Source of the DNA: Castor canadensis
Taxonomy: Eukaryota > Chordata > Mammalia > Rodentia > Castoridae
NCBI RefSeq assembly: GCF_047511655.1
Contig: NC_133391.1
Location: 123,698,384 to 123,762,383 of the forward strand
DNA: 64,000 nucleotides
Reading direction: 5' to 3'
A program made the position numbers and the translations under genes. Below are positions 47,601 to 55,424 of the stretch, in pieces (position 1 is the stretch's first letter; every line of letters begins with the position of its first letter). The notes under the pieces are model-generated. The model did no database searches and was not told the DNA's origin. It was given only the letters and a program-made list of their open reading frames with translations.

Positions 47601-50600
47601 ACTGAATATGGCACCATTATTCAGTTATGACATGTTCCCAGGAGTTATATAACTGGTCCAAAAATTTAAGAACTGAGGGGTTTTTGGCTTAACATGAAGA
47701 GTCCATTAAAAATAATAATAATGGCCAAGTGAGGTAGCTCACTGTGGTAATCATACCTACTAAGGAGGCAGAAATCAGGCGATTGTGGTTAGAGGCCAGT
47801 TTGGGCAAAAAGTTCTTGAGACCCCATCTCAATCAATAAAAGTTGGCTGTGGCAGCATGTACCTGTTATCCCAGCTGTTTGGGAAGCATAAATAAGAGGA
47901 TTTGGGTGTAGGCCATCCAGGGAATAAATGTGAGACCCTATTCAAAAAATAACTAAAGTAAAACAGTATGGGGATATGGTTTAAGTACCATAACAAGCAC
48001 AAGTCTGAGTTCAAACCCCAGTACCACCAAAAAAAAAAAAACCCCCCTAAAACAACAACAAAAACAACTTATGAAAATATCACAATCACCTTCCTAACCA
48101 TGCAGATCCCAGTTACTAGTGCTAATTTAAATAAGAGGCCAATGGCCATCTGTAAAATGTCTCAGTTTACTTTTAAGGCACTGATCCTCTTTTTAGTCAT
48201 CGATACTGAGTTTGAAAAATGTAAACACAATAAAATGCTTAGACATTTAGAACTTAGAAAATCCTATAGTATATACATTTGAGTGCTTGTCAGATTTTTT
48301 TCTAGGAGCAAAAATAAAAATAAAAACAAAAACAAAGGTAGTGTCATATAATCACATATTGTGTCTTTGTAAAAATATATGTATAAAAGTCCAGTGTTCA
48401 AAGAATATATTAAAGGGGATAGCCCCATTTCTAAAAAGCTGAAATTATTAAACAACTGTTCTTCCAGACAAAATTTTCTTTTCTTTTAGGTGGTACTGGG
48501 GGTTGAACCCAGGGCCATATACATGCTACTCGAGTGCTCTACTAACTGAGACACATCCTCAGCCCTAGATCAAATTTTTGATATTTTTCTAAGAATTCTT
48601 ATTTTTTTTTAGTTTTAATATTTTCTTCGCACAGAATACATTATTGGCTGTCTTAAAAATAATAAGTAGCTAATTAGAGATAGAGATTTTCACACCTAAT
48701 AATTTCATCTGTCTCAATTATGTTAAATTTAAGTATACTTATTTCATAACACTAAAGTATTTCAATATTTTTGGATTTCCCCATTTCCGTCATATGAGAT
48801 TGGGCGTGTTCAGGGTGGTATGGCCATAGACTCCCCATTTCCTTCACTAAAAAAAAAAAAGCAGAAGTATTCAAATACAATAAGATAATTAAGCAAGAGC
48901 ATAAGCATTATAATACTCATTTAAATATGTTTATGCAAAGCACTGTAGAAAGTACTGGAGCAAACAGGCATGATCCTCTTCTCACATGTTTACTCTTTTT
49001 TTTTTTTTTTATTCATATGTGCGTACAAGGCTTGGGTCATTTCTCCCCCCTGCCCCCACCTTCTTGTCTTTTCTTTTTTGGTGCTGGGATCGAACCCAGG
49101 GCCTCCAGCATGCTCGGCAAGCGCTGTACCACCGAGCTACATCCCAGCCCCTCACATGTTTACTCTTAATGGCAGAGAGACACATCAGTTGGAAAGCAGC
49201 AAGTGCCATGAAGGAAAATGTTGCTGTGGAAACATTTAACTGGACGACCAGGCAGTAGAAAGGGTAATCTACTTTAAGAGTATTACAATAAAATGCATTG
49301 TATTGCACATATACATTGCAAAAAAGCACAAAAAAGTGGCTTTTCCAAAATTTGAGTATATAACTTTTTTCTTTTTTGGCGGTACTGGGGTTTGAACTCA
49401 GAGCCTTGTGTTTGTTAGGCAGGTGCTCTACCACTTGAGCCACACCTGCAGTCCTTAAATACATAAAATTTGAAGGCTACTGTAAACTAGGTGTGCTAAA
49501 CACTACCTCAGAGTTATGATAAATGAGTAAAGACTGGAAAAGTCACAGGCTTCTCAGAAATAATATAGGTAAGGGCTCAAGGTTAAAATTTAGCTCAGCG
49601 ATAAAAGTTATTATGGCGTAAGATACTATGATTCTTGGGCGAGCATCCACAGGACAAAGCAGATGGCCCCTTTTCAAGTGGTGTGGTATGGACCAAGCAC
49701 AAAGGAAGGAAGGGGTTGCAAGAAGAGAGCAATGGAGATAGCGCCGGTGGCTCATGCCTGTAACCCTAGCTACTCAGGAGGCAGTGAATAGGAGGATTGC
49801 TGTTCGAAATCAGCCTCGGCAAAGAGTTCGCAAGATCCTATCTCGAAAAAACCCTTCACAAAAAAGGGATGGTGAAGTGGCTCAAGGTGGAGGCCCTGAG
49901 TATAGCCAAAAAATAAAGGAGAGTAATAAAGATCCTATCATAACGGGTGTGAACTGTGCTGTTAGGGAGTAAAATCACTGAACAGTAGTGAGTAGAGGAG
50001 AGCTGTAAGTCAGATTTGAGCTCAGAAAACTACATTTTTGTCTTAAACGTTTAAGGAAAACATTATACAAAAAACTTGAATAAGGAAATTTAATCTGTCC
50101 CATGCCCCCACTCTTTTGTTGTTGTTGTTGTTAAATATTTGTTATTCCACGTTGGTGGCAAAATGCTTCAGCTCAATGTGTCTCAAAGGTATGGCAAAAC
50201 CACGGACTTCAGTTTTAAATGAACAAAACAGTGTGATCCAGGGAGCTTAAGGAAATTTCTTAGATCTGAAAATTCATTAGTACTTAGGGTAAAAATTCTC
50301 TTTCCATCATTTTTATGATTCTAAATAGGAATCGCCTTCCTCCCGTGCCCCAACCCAGTAATCCAGTTCCCACGTAAAGCCTGAATGAGAGCCAGTGGTC
50401 TCTTCCACACTGTTTAATTGGAGTTAGAAATTCTAACCTCATAAGCCTGCTGGGAGGACTGATGGGCGCCAAGCCCCTAAGTATGCGCAAGTGACAGCTT
50501 TAGCATCTAGTGTACTTAATCATTATCAACAGTGCAACATAGCATCAAAAGTATCACTACTTGGGGAGGGCGTTCAAGAACCAAGTGGCCAGAAGGGGAA

Positions 50601-50911
50601 TGACGACTTCCTGTTCTGAGGACACAAACCCCACCATCACACAATCTTGCGGGCTTTCTGGCAATCAACCCTCCCTCAGCAAATGCACTACTCCAACTCG
50701 CCCATGGCCTCTCTCTGCAGCTACCTTTCCTCTTCTTGGCCAGTGTGGCCTCCACAGGTAAAGGCCCAACCCAGCGCTCTTCATTCTCCTCGTCATTCTC
50801 TTGGGCCACAGCCACTGCCTGCGCTCTCGTACTGAGTTCCGTTTTTTCAGGTTCCTCTGGGTCCCGGCGTCTTCTTCTCAACTGCGGATCGCTACTACTT
50901 TCCGTCGCCAT
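29543..50911 (-). CDS. PPWD1: PPWD1, WD40-repeat cyclophilin-type peptidyl-prolyl isomerase, complete, 11 exons
   Basis: Coding exons in transcript order: 50725-50911, 47307-47409, 44588-44688, 44328-44448, 41787-42234, 39499-39689, 37166-37355, 33961-34142, 32124-32205, 31100-31282, 29543-29686. They total 1932 nt: 643 residues plus TAA, against 646 in human; the difference lies in the basic N terminus. Layout: charged Arg/Glu-rich N terminus (1-62), WD40 propeller (about 80-330), linker (about 330-485), cyclophilin domain (about 487-642). Catalytic cyclophilin residues are intact: Arg in FHR, Phe/Met/Gln in GFMIQTGD, Trp in PWLDNKH. It is known as a nuclear cyclophilin associated with spliceosomal complexes and presumably acts on proline bonds there. 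It shares a promoter with CENPK and converges on TRIM23. Confidence 0.97.
30240..30466 (+). mobile_element. probable LINE 3'-end fragment
   Basis: A G-rich block (gggtggggagggggct) is followed by 'gtacaatgtaaaactaatca', 'ccccctgtacaatgaata' and an A-rich end, the layout of a rodent L1 3' UTR. The family assignment is from memory. Confidence 0.45.
30515..30720 (+). repeat. MIR SINE
   Basis: Shows 'gcagcatgttctttgg', 'aaatggtggctctgctattt', 'cttgacctttgttaagttaa' and 'tttcttcacctattac' in MIR order. Confidence 0.6.
31100..31282 (-). CDS. PPWD1: PPWD1 exon 10: cyclophilin active site
   Basis: Encodes [35 protein letters not shown] and VVPT. Phe, Met and Gln of the isomerase pocket are present. 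Acceptor gttaag, donor ACG|gtgagt. Confidence 0.97.
32124..32205 (-). CDS. PPWD1: PPWD1 exon 9: cyclophilin active site, Arg part
   Basis: Encodes [19 protein letters not shown] and HTFHRIIK, with the catalytic Arg of the FHR motif. It ends in phase 0, so the next exon begins with GFM. Acceptor actag, donor AAG|gtaagt. Confidence 0.97.
32701..32746. repeat. 23-bp perfect tandem duplication
   Basis: gttggaatttattttaagac plus cct occurs twice in direct succession with no mismatch. In PPWD1 intron 8. Confidence 0.95.
32873..33205 (+). mobile_element. B1-B1-ID composite SINE
   Basis: 'caggtatggtggctcaaacc', 'gctgggtctggtggtaggtg' and a diverged ID 'ttggcagcttgactcaagtc'. In PPWD1 intron 8, antisense to the gene. 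Confidence 0.8.
33294..33376 (-). mobile_element. ID-like SINE, antisense
   Basis: 'gtgctgggattgaacccagt', 'catgctaagcaagtgctcta'; sense to PPWD1. Confidence 0.75.
33518..33842 (+). mobile_element. B1 monomer plus B1-ID composite SINE
   Basis: A B1 monomer (33518-33638, 'gctaggtgtagtagaataca') adjoins a composite from 'ggctgggtgccagtggctca' ending 'gagttcaaaccccagtccc'. It ends about 120 bp from PPWD1 exon 8. Confidence 0.8.
33961..34142 (-). CDS. PPWD1: PPWD1 exon 8: linker and start of cyclophilin domain
   Basis: Encodes the acidic linker [17 protein letters not shown] and then [19 protein letters not shown], the first strands of the cyclophilin fold. Acceptor cttgag, donor GA|gtatgt. Confidence 0.96.
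34450..34680 (+). repeat. MIR SINE, diverged
   Basis: Contains 'gtccgtttctgccattta', 'ctaagtaggtgacag' and 'ttttctcatacataaatggg', the central MIR order. Confidence 0.45.
35890..36170 (+). repeat. ancient interspersed repeat, family not assigned (copy 3)
   Basis: Includes 'ccaagctgagacctgaagta' and 'ggaatggcctatgcaaagac', the middle part of the same consensus as 10115-10640. In PPWD1 intron 7. Confidence 0.4.
36310..36400 (-). mobile_element. ID-like SINE, antisense
   Basis: T12 tail, 'gctaggtaagcactctacca', 'gagctacacccccagcct'. Confidence 0.75.
36608..36925 (+). mobile_element. B1-B1-ID composite SINE
   Basis: 'aagatgggtgtggtggctca', second B1 at 'aatggctgatggaggctcat', shortened ID 'gggctggtggagtgactaaa'. 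240 bp from PPWD1 exon 7. Confidence 0.8.
37166..37355 (-). CDS. PPWD1: PPWD1 exon 7
   Basis: Encodes [20 protein letters not shown] through FKKNRFYM, residues about 384-447, the end of the WD40 part. Acceptor ttccag, donor ATG|gtatgt, phase 0. Confidence 0.96.
37550..38480 (+). mobile_element. old L1 fragment, sense
   Basis: The + strand shows late-ORF2 phrases ('ttaaaaaatgggctgaag', 'tggaatactactcagtgc', 'aagaaatgagctgtcaag') in their expected order. It lies antisense to PPWD1 in its intron 6. Confidence 0.75.
39499..39689 (-). CDS. PPWD1: PPWD1 exon 6
   Basis: Begins [18 protein letters not shown] and ends VINVETN plus two bases of Arg. It continues the propeller edge with a helical insertion; residues 321-384. 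Acceptor gcctag, donor CG|gtaagt. Confidence 0.96.
39729..39757. repeat. (CA)n microsatellite
   Basis: Run of ca dinucleotides with one tac interruption, 32 bp or more from PPWD1 exon 6 on its upstream intron side. Confidence 0.85.
39880..39955 (+). mobile_element. ID-like SINE
   Basis: 'agggctgggagtgtaactca' and 'tagagtagtgcttagcacgt'; 3' part decayed. Confidence 0.7.
40150..40236 (-). mobile_element. ID-like SINE, antisense
   Basis: T9 tail, 'ggtgcttaggtttgaacgtg', 'gcaggcactctaccatttga'. Confidence 0.75.
40374..40500 (+). mobile_element. short L1 3'-terminal insertion
   Basis: After an A13 tract, GGGGGAGAAATGAACCAAGC begins at 40388, continues GTATGCACATATGAATAAT and ends in degenerate poly(A). 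It is the same terminus as in 48998-49060 but in the opposite orientation. Only about 50 nt of non-tail sequence were inserted. Located in PPWD1 intron 5. Confidence 0.6.
40717..40903 (+). mobile_element. B1-ID composite SINE
   Basis: 'actgctggtggctcacacct' B1 and a short ID 'aaggactggagtggctcaag' ending 'gttcaaaccccagtactgca'. Confidence 0.85.
41787..42234 (-). CDS. PPWD1: PPWD1 exon 5: central WD40 repeats
   Basis: The largest exon, residues about 171-320. It includes [33 protein letters not shown] and ICFSPDGKK-type WD core ([20 protein letters not shown]). It ends in phase 0 after DESLS with donor AGT|gtaagt; acceptor gctttag. Confidence 0.97.
42740..42963 (-). mobile_element. B1-ID composite SINE, antisense
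   Basis: 'tttgaacatagggctctaca', 'caggtgctctatcgcttgaa', then B1 'gagatgggagtctcacaaac' to 'gtgagccactggcacctggc'. Confidence 0.8.
44328..44448 (-). CDS. PPWD1: PPWD1 exon 4: second WD40 repeat
   Basis: Encodes [20 protein letters not shown] and [17 protein letters not shown]. Acceptor aatag, donor GG|gtgagt. The next exon supplies the last base of a Gly codon. Confidence 0.96.
44588..44688 (-). CDS. PPWD1: PPWD1 exon 3: first WD40 repeat
   Basis: Encodes [18 protein letters not shown], a clear WD-repeat strand pattern with the FW in place of WD, then [12 protein letters not shown]. Acceptor atgcag, donor CTGG|gtaaga. Confidence 0.96.
44858..44972 (-). mobile_element. B1 SINE monomer, antisense
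   Basis: 'tgagccagggtctcatctat', 'cctaggctggcctcaagctt', 'tgtctcagcctccttagtgc'. 170 bp from PPWD1 exon 3. Confidence 0.75.
45124..45832 (-). mobile_element. cluster of antisense SINEs
   Basis: ID-type blocks at about 45140-45215, 45450-45515 and 45760-45825 alternate with B1-like blocks (45235-45430, 45530-45625, 45630-45745). At least three composite copies lie head to tail or nested in PPWD1 intron 2, all sense to PPWD1. Confidence 0.7.
46017..46061. repeat. 24-bp tandem duplication
   Basis: gaaaatgtactatttttcag plus a at 46017 and again at 46041. In PPWD1 intron 2. Confidence 0.9.
46232..46398 (-). repeat. MIR SINE
   Basis: Antisense MIR: 'tttttatcattattttac', 'aaataagggagtaag', 'ttacttgccccaggtcca', 'tagctactgagtgg'. 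Confidence 0.6.
46640..46860 (-). repeat. ancient interspersed repeat, family not assigned (antisense copy)
   Basis: Reads 'ccagcctcctaactgttctg' and 'ccactgccagagtgctcctt', the antisense of the same old consensus. Confidence 0.4.
47307..47409 (-). CDS. PPWD1: PPWD1 exon 2
   Basis: Encodes [19 protein letters not shown] and RDVITHVV, leading into the first WD repeat. Acceptor cctcag, donor AA|gtaagt. Residues about 63-97. Confidence 0.96.
47722..48040 (+). mobile_element. B1-B1-ID composite SINE
   Basis: 'ccaagtgaggtagctcactg', 'ttggctgtggcagcatgtac', and a decayed ID ending 'gagttcaaaccccagtacca'. Confidence 0.8.
48486..48568 (-). mobile_element. ID-like SINE, antisense
   Basis: 'tggtactgggggttgaaccc', 'tactcgagtgctctactaac', 'cctcagccct'. 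Confidence 0.75.
48981..49167 (-). mobile_element. chimeric ID-SINE / L1-3'-end retrotransposon with 17-bp TSD
   Basis: The perfect direct repeat ctcacatgtttactctt lies at 48981-48997 and 49151-49167. The insert 48998-49150, read on the - strand, starts GGGGCTGGGATGTAGCTCGG (full-length ID-like head, about 49150-49078). It continues through AAAGACAAGAAGGTGGGGG into GGGGGGAGAAATGACCCAAG and CGCACATATGAAT (L1 3' end), then a 13-A tail. One pair of duplications around both parts indicates one insertion event. Confidence 0.75.
49372..49456 (-). mobile_element. ID-like SINE, antisense
   Basis: 'ggcggtactggggtttgaac', 'gttaggcaggtgctctacca', 'cttgagccacacctgcagtc'. Confidence 0.85.
49739..49915 (+). 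mobile_element. B1-ID composite SINE, young-looking
   Basis: 'agcgccggtggctcatgcct', CpGs retained ('ttcgaaat', 'ttcgcaag', 'tctcgaaaa'), short ID 'gggatggtgaagtggctcaa'. Confidence 0.85.
50725..50911 (-). CDS. PPWD1: PPWD1 exon 1 coding part: start codon and charged N terminus
   Basis: Starts with ATG at 50911-50909 in the context AACATGGCG and encodes residues 1-62, with the runs [15 protein letters not shown] and [10 protein letters not shown]. Donor AAAG|gtagct leaves one base for a Val codon. The start was chosen because it aligns with the known N terminus and is the first ATG in this frame. Confidence 0.95.
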
Positions 50912-50931
50912 GTTATCGGCATCGTCATCAT
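50878..50931 (-). promoter_or_regulatory. overlapping upstream ORF at the PPWD1 start
   Basis: Three ATGs (50931, 50928, 50922 on the - strand) lie in one frame, offset by two bases from the main ATG at 50911. The frame runs 17 codons and stops with TGA at 50880-50878 inside the PPWD1 coding region. It would matter only if transcription starts upstream of 50931, which is likely given the promoter position but not shown here. Confidence 0.5.
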
Positions 50932-51141
50932 AGGCGCGACGCAGGATTCTGCGACTGATTCCTAGCCAGCGGCGCAGCCTTGCCGTCAGCGTTGGGGCGA
51001 GTTTCTGGATTGGCTGGACAGGGTTGGAGACATCCAATCAGCAAGCAGCGCGCGCACTGAGTCAGTGCCCGGCAGCGTAAAGAAGGTGACGGTATGGAGA
51101 TCTGAAGGCCGAGGCGGCTGGGTACCAGTGGCTCTGGGCTG
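50912..51141. promoter_or_regulatory. bidirectional PPWD1/CENPK promoter
   Basis: The most GC- and CpG-rich stretch in the window, directly between the PPWD1 start and the first CENPK exon. It contains two CCAAT boxes in opposite orientation (ATTGG at 51009-51013, CCAAT at 51034-51038), an NRF1-like GCGCGCGCA at 51048-51056 and the AP-1-type TGAGTCA at 51058-51064. No TATA box is seen, as is usual for head-to-head housekeeping promoters. Confidence 0.75.
51068..51141 (+). other. CENPK: probable CENPK non-coding exon 1
   Basis: A consensus donor GGCTG|gtaagag sits at 51142 just downstream of the promoter motifs on the + strand, and the next CENPK exon begins at 57124. The 5' end is a guess: no transcription start can be fixed from sequence. 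Confidence 0.4.
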
Positions 51142-51548
51142 GTAAGAGCTGGTTTCGGGAGAGGGATGAACGGTTGAGGTGTTCCGCCGGGGCGGGAACT
51201 CACCGACCTTGGAGCTCCAGCCGCAAAGGAGGACCTCTACCGCCCGAGAGCTGGACACTCGGCGGCCAGCTGGGCCTTGGTGTCCTCTTCTCTCCCTCTA
51301 GAGCCAAGGCCGTCCTCTCCGGGATTCCGCGCATCACCAGGAAAAAAGTTGTACTCTCCTGCAGGTTTCCAGTGAATGCGCCGAGCTTGGCTTCTCTCCC
51401 ACGCGTTTTTATTCTCTCTCTCTCACGCTGGAGAAGGTGGCGAAGGGAGAAAAGCAGCCGCCTGCAGGAACCCTGGGCAGCCCGGCAGGACGCTCACGCG
51501 CCGTCAATTAGCAGTCTTGTCCTTTGCCCTCCTGCTGGGGGTCAGTCG

Positions 51549-51590
51549 TATTTAAAATAAATAAATAAAAAATAAATAAATAAATAACCT
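51549..51590. repeat. (AAAT)n simple repeat
   Basis: aaataaataaataaa units shortly after the CpG-rich promoter region; a boundary of the GC-rich stretch. Confidence 0.8.
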
Positions 51591-53051
51591 TATTATCCGA
51601 ACCTCGTCTGTTGTTACCCATTAAACACAACCCCTTAACCCACTGAAAACGACCTTCCTTACTCCTTACGGAGATCAGAAGGGTAGCGGTTGGAGGCCTC
51701 ATCTCCACCCACAGGCTGGGCGTGGTGCGACGAGCCTGCCGTTGCGGCTGTGCGGGAGGCTGAGGAAACAGGAGGTTCGTAGTCAGAGGCCTGCTGGGCA
51801 CAGCACAAGAACACTCCTTTCAAAAGCTTCACGGTTGCCCATTTCAAACCAGAAAATGACTTTTTCATTTGTGTCTGGAGGTACACTAAGGCAGGAGCCC
51901 GTGGGACAATTCCTTTTGTGTCTCACAAATTTGCCTTGCTCAATCTTGCCTCCTGTCTTAGGTTTTTATGCCTTGAAAGCATCTCTAGCAATGTGGCCTT
52001 TACCTTTCTAGCTGCCCAGCTTTCAGAGCCGAGGAGAAAATTGTAAGGATAATCTCTTAATTCTTCCGGGTAGGTTTCTCTAACCTTTCTGTTCTGAGTC
52101 CTGAAGGCTCTTGTCTATATTGTGTAGTTCACCACTCCATATTTCCTCTGACTACCGAAAATCATCGTGTGTTTAATTGTCCATAGGTCATACTGTCTCT
52201 CCAAAAGAATGTAAGTTTCAGGAGGACAGAGACTTTCACCTACACAACTGTAGCTACAGTATCTGGTCAGTGGTACACGTGGAGAACATCTTAATGAAAA
52301 CGTGAATTTATCTTTGAATTCCTTGAGTACTTTATTTTTATTTCATAAATATTAATCTGTTATCAATATGTGAGTTTAAGTTGGCATGGCATAGTGTTAT
52401 CCCTAAATGTAGTGATGTTCTTCATTAAATGATTTAGGTATTATACTTAATTCTACCTGGGGACCTCAAAAAGTTGAGGTCTCTTTTTAGAAAAATATAT
52501 TTAAAGATAAAAAATGTGGGAAAAGAATAAAGTTAAACCCTTAAGTGTGGCTGTGTGTGTTTTGAGATAAATTTATTTCTTAGAGTTCTGGAGGTTGAAT
52601 GTCTAAAAATCAACATGCCAGCATTTTTAGATTCTGGTGAGGGCCAACACCCAAGTTGTAGGAAATTGATTACTTGTATCCTTCCAATATGTAAAGAGCA
52701 AATTCATAAATAAATGTTTTTATATATTTGTATTCTAATGCTACAATGAATTGTCAAGACTTTTTAGTAATCAGTATACCACAAAATGGGAAAAGGTTGG
52801 TTTGCACTTAAATTATGAGTTAAGTTAGATTTAAAACAAATATTTATATAATATCTTTGAAAAGTTTTAAAAATTGTTAATGACAGTTTGTTAATTTAAA
52901 CTATACCTTAGGTATAGCAGTTAAGATTTTAACATAAACATTTTTGGATATATCAGTTATTGAAATGGCCTTCTTACTGATGTTCACATTGTTCATTGTA
53001 ATTTTAATACTAACAATGGTATAGCTCTTTACATGTTATATACAGATCTAG

Positions 53052-53245
53052 GCTTTATATATATTAACTCATTTAATTGTCATTACTCTATGGGATGTAT
53101 AATATTTATTACTTTCATTTTACAGATAAAGAAACTGAGGCACAGAAAGTTTAAGTGACTTGTCCAAGGTACCATAGCATGTAAGTATCAAAGTGGGGTT
53201 TAGACCTAGACAATCTGGTTGTAGAGTTCATAGTTTAAAGTGTTT
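53052..53245 (-). repeat. MIR SINE
   Basis: Antisense MIR with the well-preserved core 'ttttacagataaagaaactg', 'aggcacagaaagtttaagtg' and 'acttgtccaaggtacca'. In CENPK intron 1. Confidence 0.75.
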
Positions 53246-53889
53246 TTTGTAGGTAATATTGTACAACTACCTACTTACATAGACTTTTGAACGCATTTCT
53301 ATCTATAGGTTATCCTAGGAGTAGAATTACAGGGTCAAAAGATAAGTGTATTTAAAATTTTAATGGCTATTACTTAGTATCCTATAGGCAGTTGGATCTG
53401 GTTCCATTTGTTGGACAATATAGTTTCTATTAAGTTTTATATCATTGCCAATCATAATGAAAACTAATGCTTATTTACTTTTCAGTTTTGTAAATTATGG
53501 GGTATGGGGTTAAGAATGTATTTTTTGTATATTTAAAAGGTATTTGTTATTTTTGCTAAATTTTCCATTTGTGTCTTTAACTTACTTCTGTTGGATTGGT
53601 TTTGTTGTTTTCCTTTTTACTATGAAATAAAATATACACACAACCACACAAAAAAAAAATCCATGCAAAATAAATGCATAGTTCATGAATTATTATAACC
53701 TTTTCCTTCCCCTCCTTCCATTGTAATTGATATTTTTGTCTTTCATGGAAATCACTTTAGTTTTTTTGTTTGGTTTATTTTATGGTGTGTGGTTGGTTTT
53801 TTCTTAATTTATAGGCACCATCATACATGAAAGAAATTGCATGTTGGTTTGCCACATACATTAAAATATTTTGTCTAAGTGTATGTTTT

Positions 53890-53972
53890 TTTGGCAGTAC
53901 TGGGATTTGAACTCAGGGCCTCATGCTTGCTAGGCAGGCACTGTGCCACTTTAGCCACTCAGCAGCCCTTAA
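53890..53972 (-). mobile_element. ID-like SINE, antisense
   Basis: 'cagtactgggatttgaactc', 'tcatgcttgctaggcaggca', 'ctgtgccactttagccactc'. Confidence 0.8.
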
Positions 53973-54554
53973 CTTTGTTAATACTCTGTTCATGCAATAT
54001 TTAGGACAGTTTTTTTGTAGAGATTTTACTTAGTTGTGCTTAGTTTTCCTAGTATAAGGTTGTTTGAAAAAAAAATTTATGTTTTGAATTTTTTGAGGAA
54101 AAAAGGAATGTTATAAAGATTGATGTATGCGTGTAGGCTTATTTTATCTCCCAAATACTATGCATTTTGTTAAAAAGAATGAGGTAGATGTATATGGATT
54201 GAAATATACATTAGAAATATATAAAATATACTCCTGTTTGGATTATTATTTCTCCTTGATTTGCATAGTGTGTGTCATATGTTAAAAGTTCAGATACAGA
54301 TAAGTCTAGAACATCAAGAAAGACTTTGTGTTGTTTTCTTTTGAGTTTACCTATTTATATGCCAGTTCCACACTTAATAGTATAGTTAATATACTATTTA
54401 TAACTTCTATAGTTATACAAGTTTAATATCTGATTAAGTTCTCCCCTCTTATTTTTCATGAGAGTTTTTGCTGTTTTAAGTACTTTGCACTTCCATATAA
54501 ATTTTAAGAGTTTTCTTGTCAACTGCCATAAAAATAAAAACTTTAGGGTTTTGA

Positions 54555-54708
54555 TTAAGATTCAGTAGGTCAATTTGGGAAGAATTAACATCTTTATAAT
54601 ATTGAGTCTTTTAGTATATGAACTTGATATATTTTTCCATCTATTTGATCTGTTTTAGAATTTCTCTGTTGTGAACTTACTGATTGAGCACTAGAAAACT
54701 TGAGAAAG
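54555..54708 (+). repeat. duplicated 154-bp segment, copy 1
   Basis: Begins 'ttaagattcagtaggtcaat' and ends 'aaaacttgagaaag'. It aligns without gaps to 55545-55698 with about ten mismatches. Confidence 0.85.
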
Positions 54709-55424
54709 ATCAATATGAATAAAAATACTTTTTCGGGAGTGTTTATTCTGACTTACATTCAGTGTTGTGGGGTAGACCTCATTGTTCTTTATCCTTATCT
54801 ACTTCCTAAGATTGCTCAGCTTTAGATTTCATACCATGAGACTGTGCTACCTCCCACTCGCCTTTGCAGCAGTCATCTAGTAAGATTGTCACTTGTTATT
54901 ACTTGAAGATTTTTTGTTCCTGCATCATTGTCTTTTGCCATTCAGTATCATAATTCTTAGTGATTTTAATATCCTTACAGGTGATCCTTCTAATAACTTG
55001 ACTTCAAATGATTATATTTTTCATCTTATCTTAGCTACTCACTGGTATGGCTATTTTTTGACTTGTCTCTGTCATTATACTTTGTAAGAAAATACTGTCA
55101 TCTTCTCATTTCACTTTAAGTTCATGACTGCTTATTACAAGTGGGCCTGTAATGTTTAGTCAATAATCCTACTACTTTATCCTCTCCCATTCTCTTATAT
55201 ATCTGTTTTATACATTTCTTTTCCTCTGTTCTTAACTCTCTTGTACTTTTTCCCCACTTTCATTCACAGCTGATAACCTTAGTTGTCATTTAACTGAGTA
55301 AGGAGGGACAGTCCAAACAGAACTTCCACAGGCTCCTACCAACATATCTATTCATCTACTTGCATCTATACTCTTAATATTCTGCTCACTTTCTCATTAA
55401 AATGGATGAACCTTGACCACCTAC

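Noticed and set aside
49009-49464. 151-codon open frame on the - strand near 49.2 kb
   Set aside because: It is made of SINE and L1-terminal sequence read through; no domain and no splice signals fit a gene.
50912-51037. Open frame extending the PPWD1 N terminus by about 42 codons upstream of the ATG
   Set aside because: The extension contains no ATG in that frame (it could only begin at a TTG), it overlaps the promoter motifs, and the ATG at 50911 matches the known N terminus.
51174-51560. 128-codon open frame in the GC-rich region after the promoter
   Set aside because: High GC content makes long chance frames common; it has no recognisable domain and sits at the start of CENPK intron 1.
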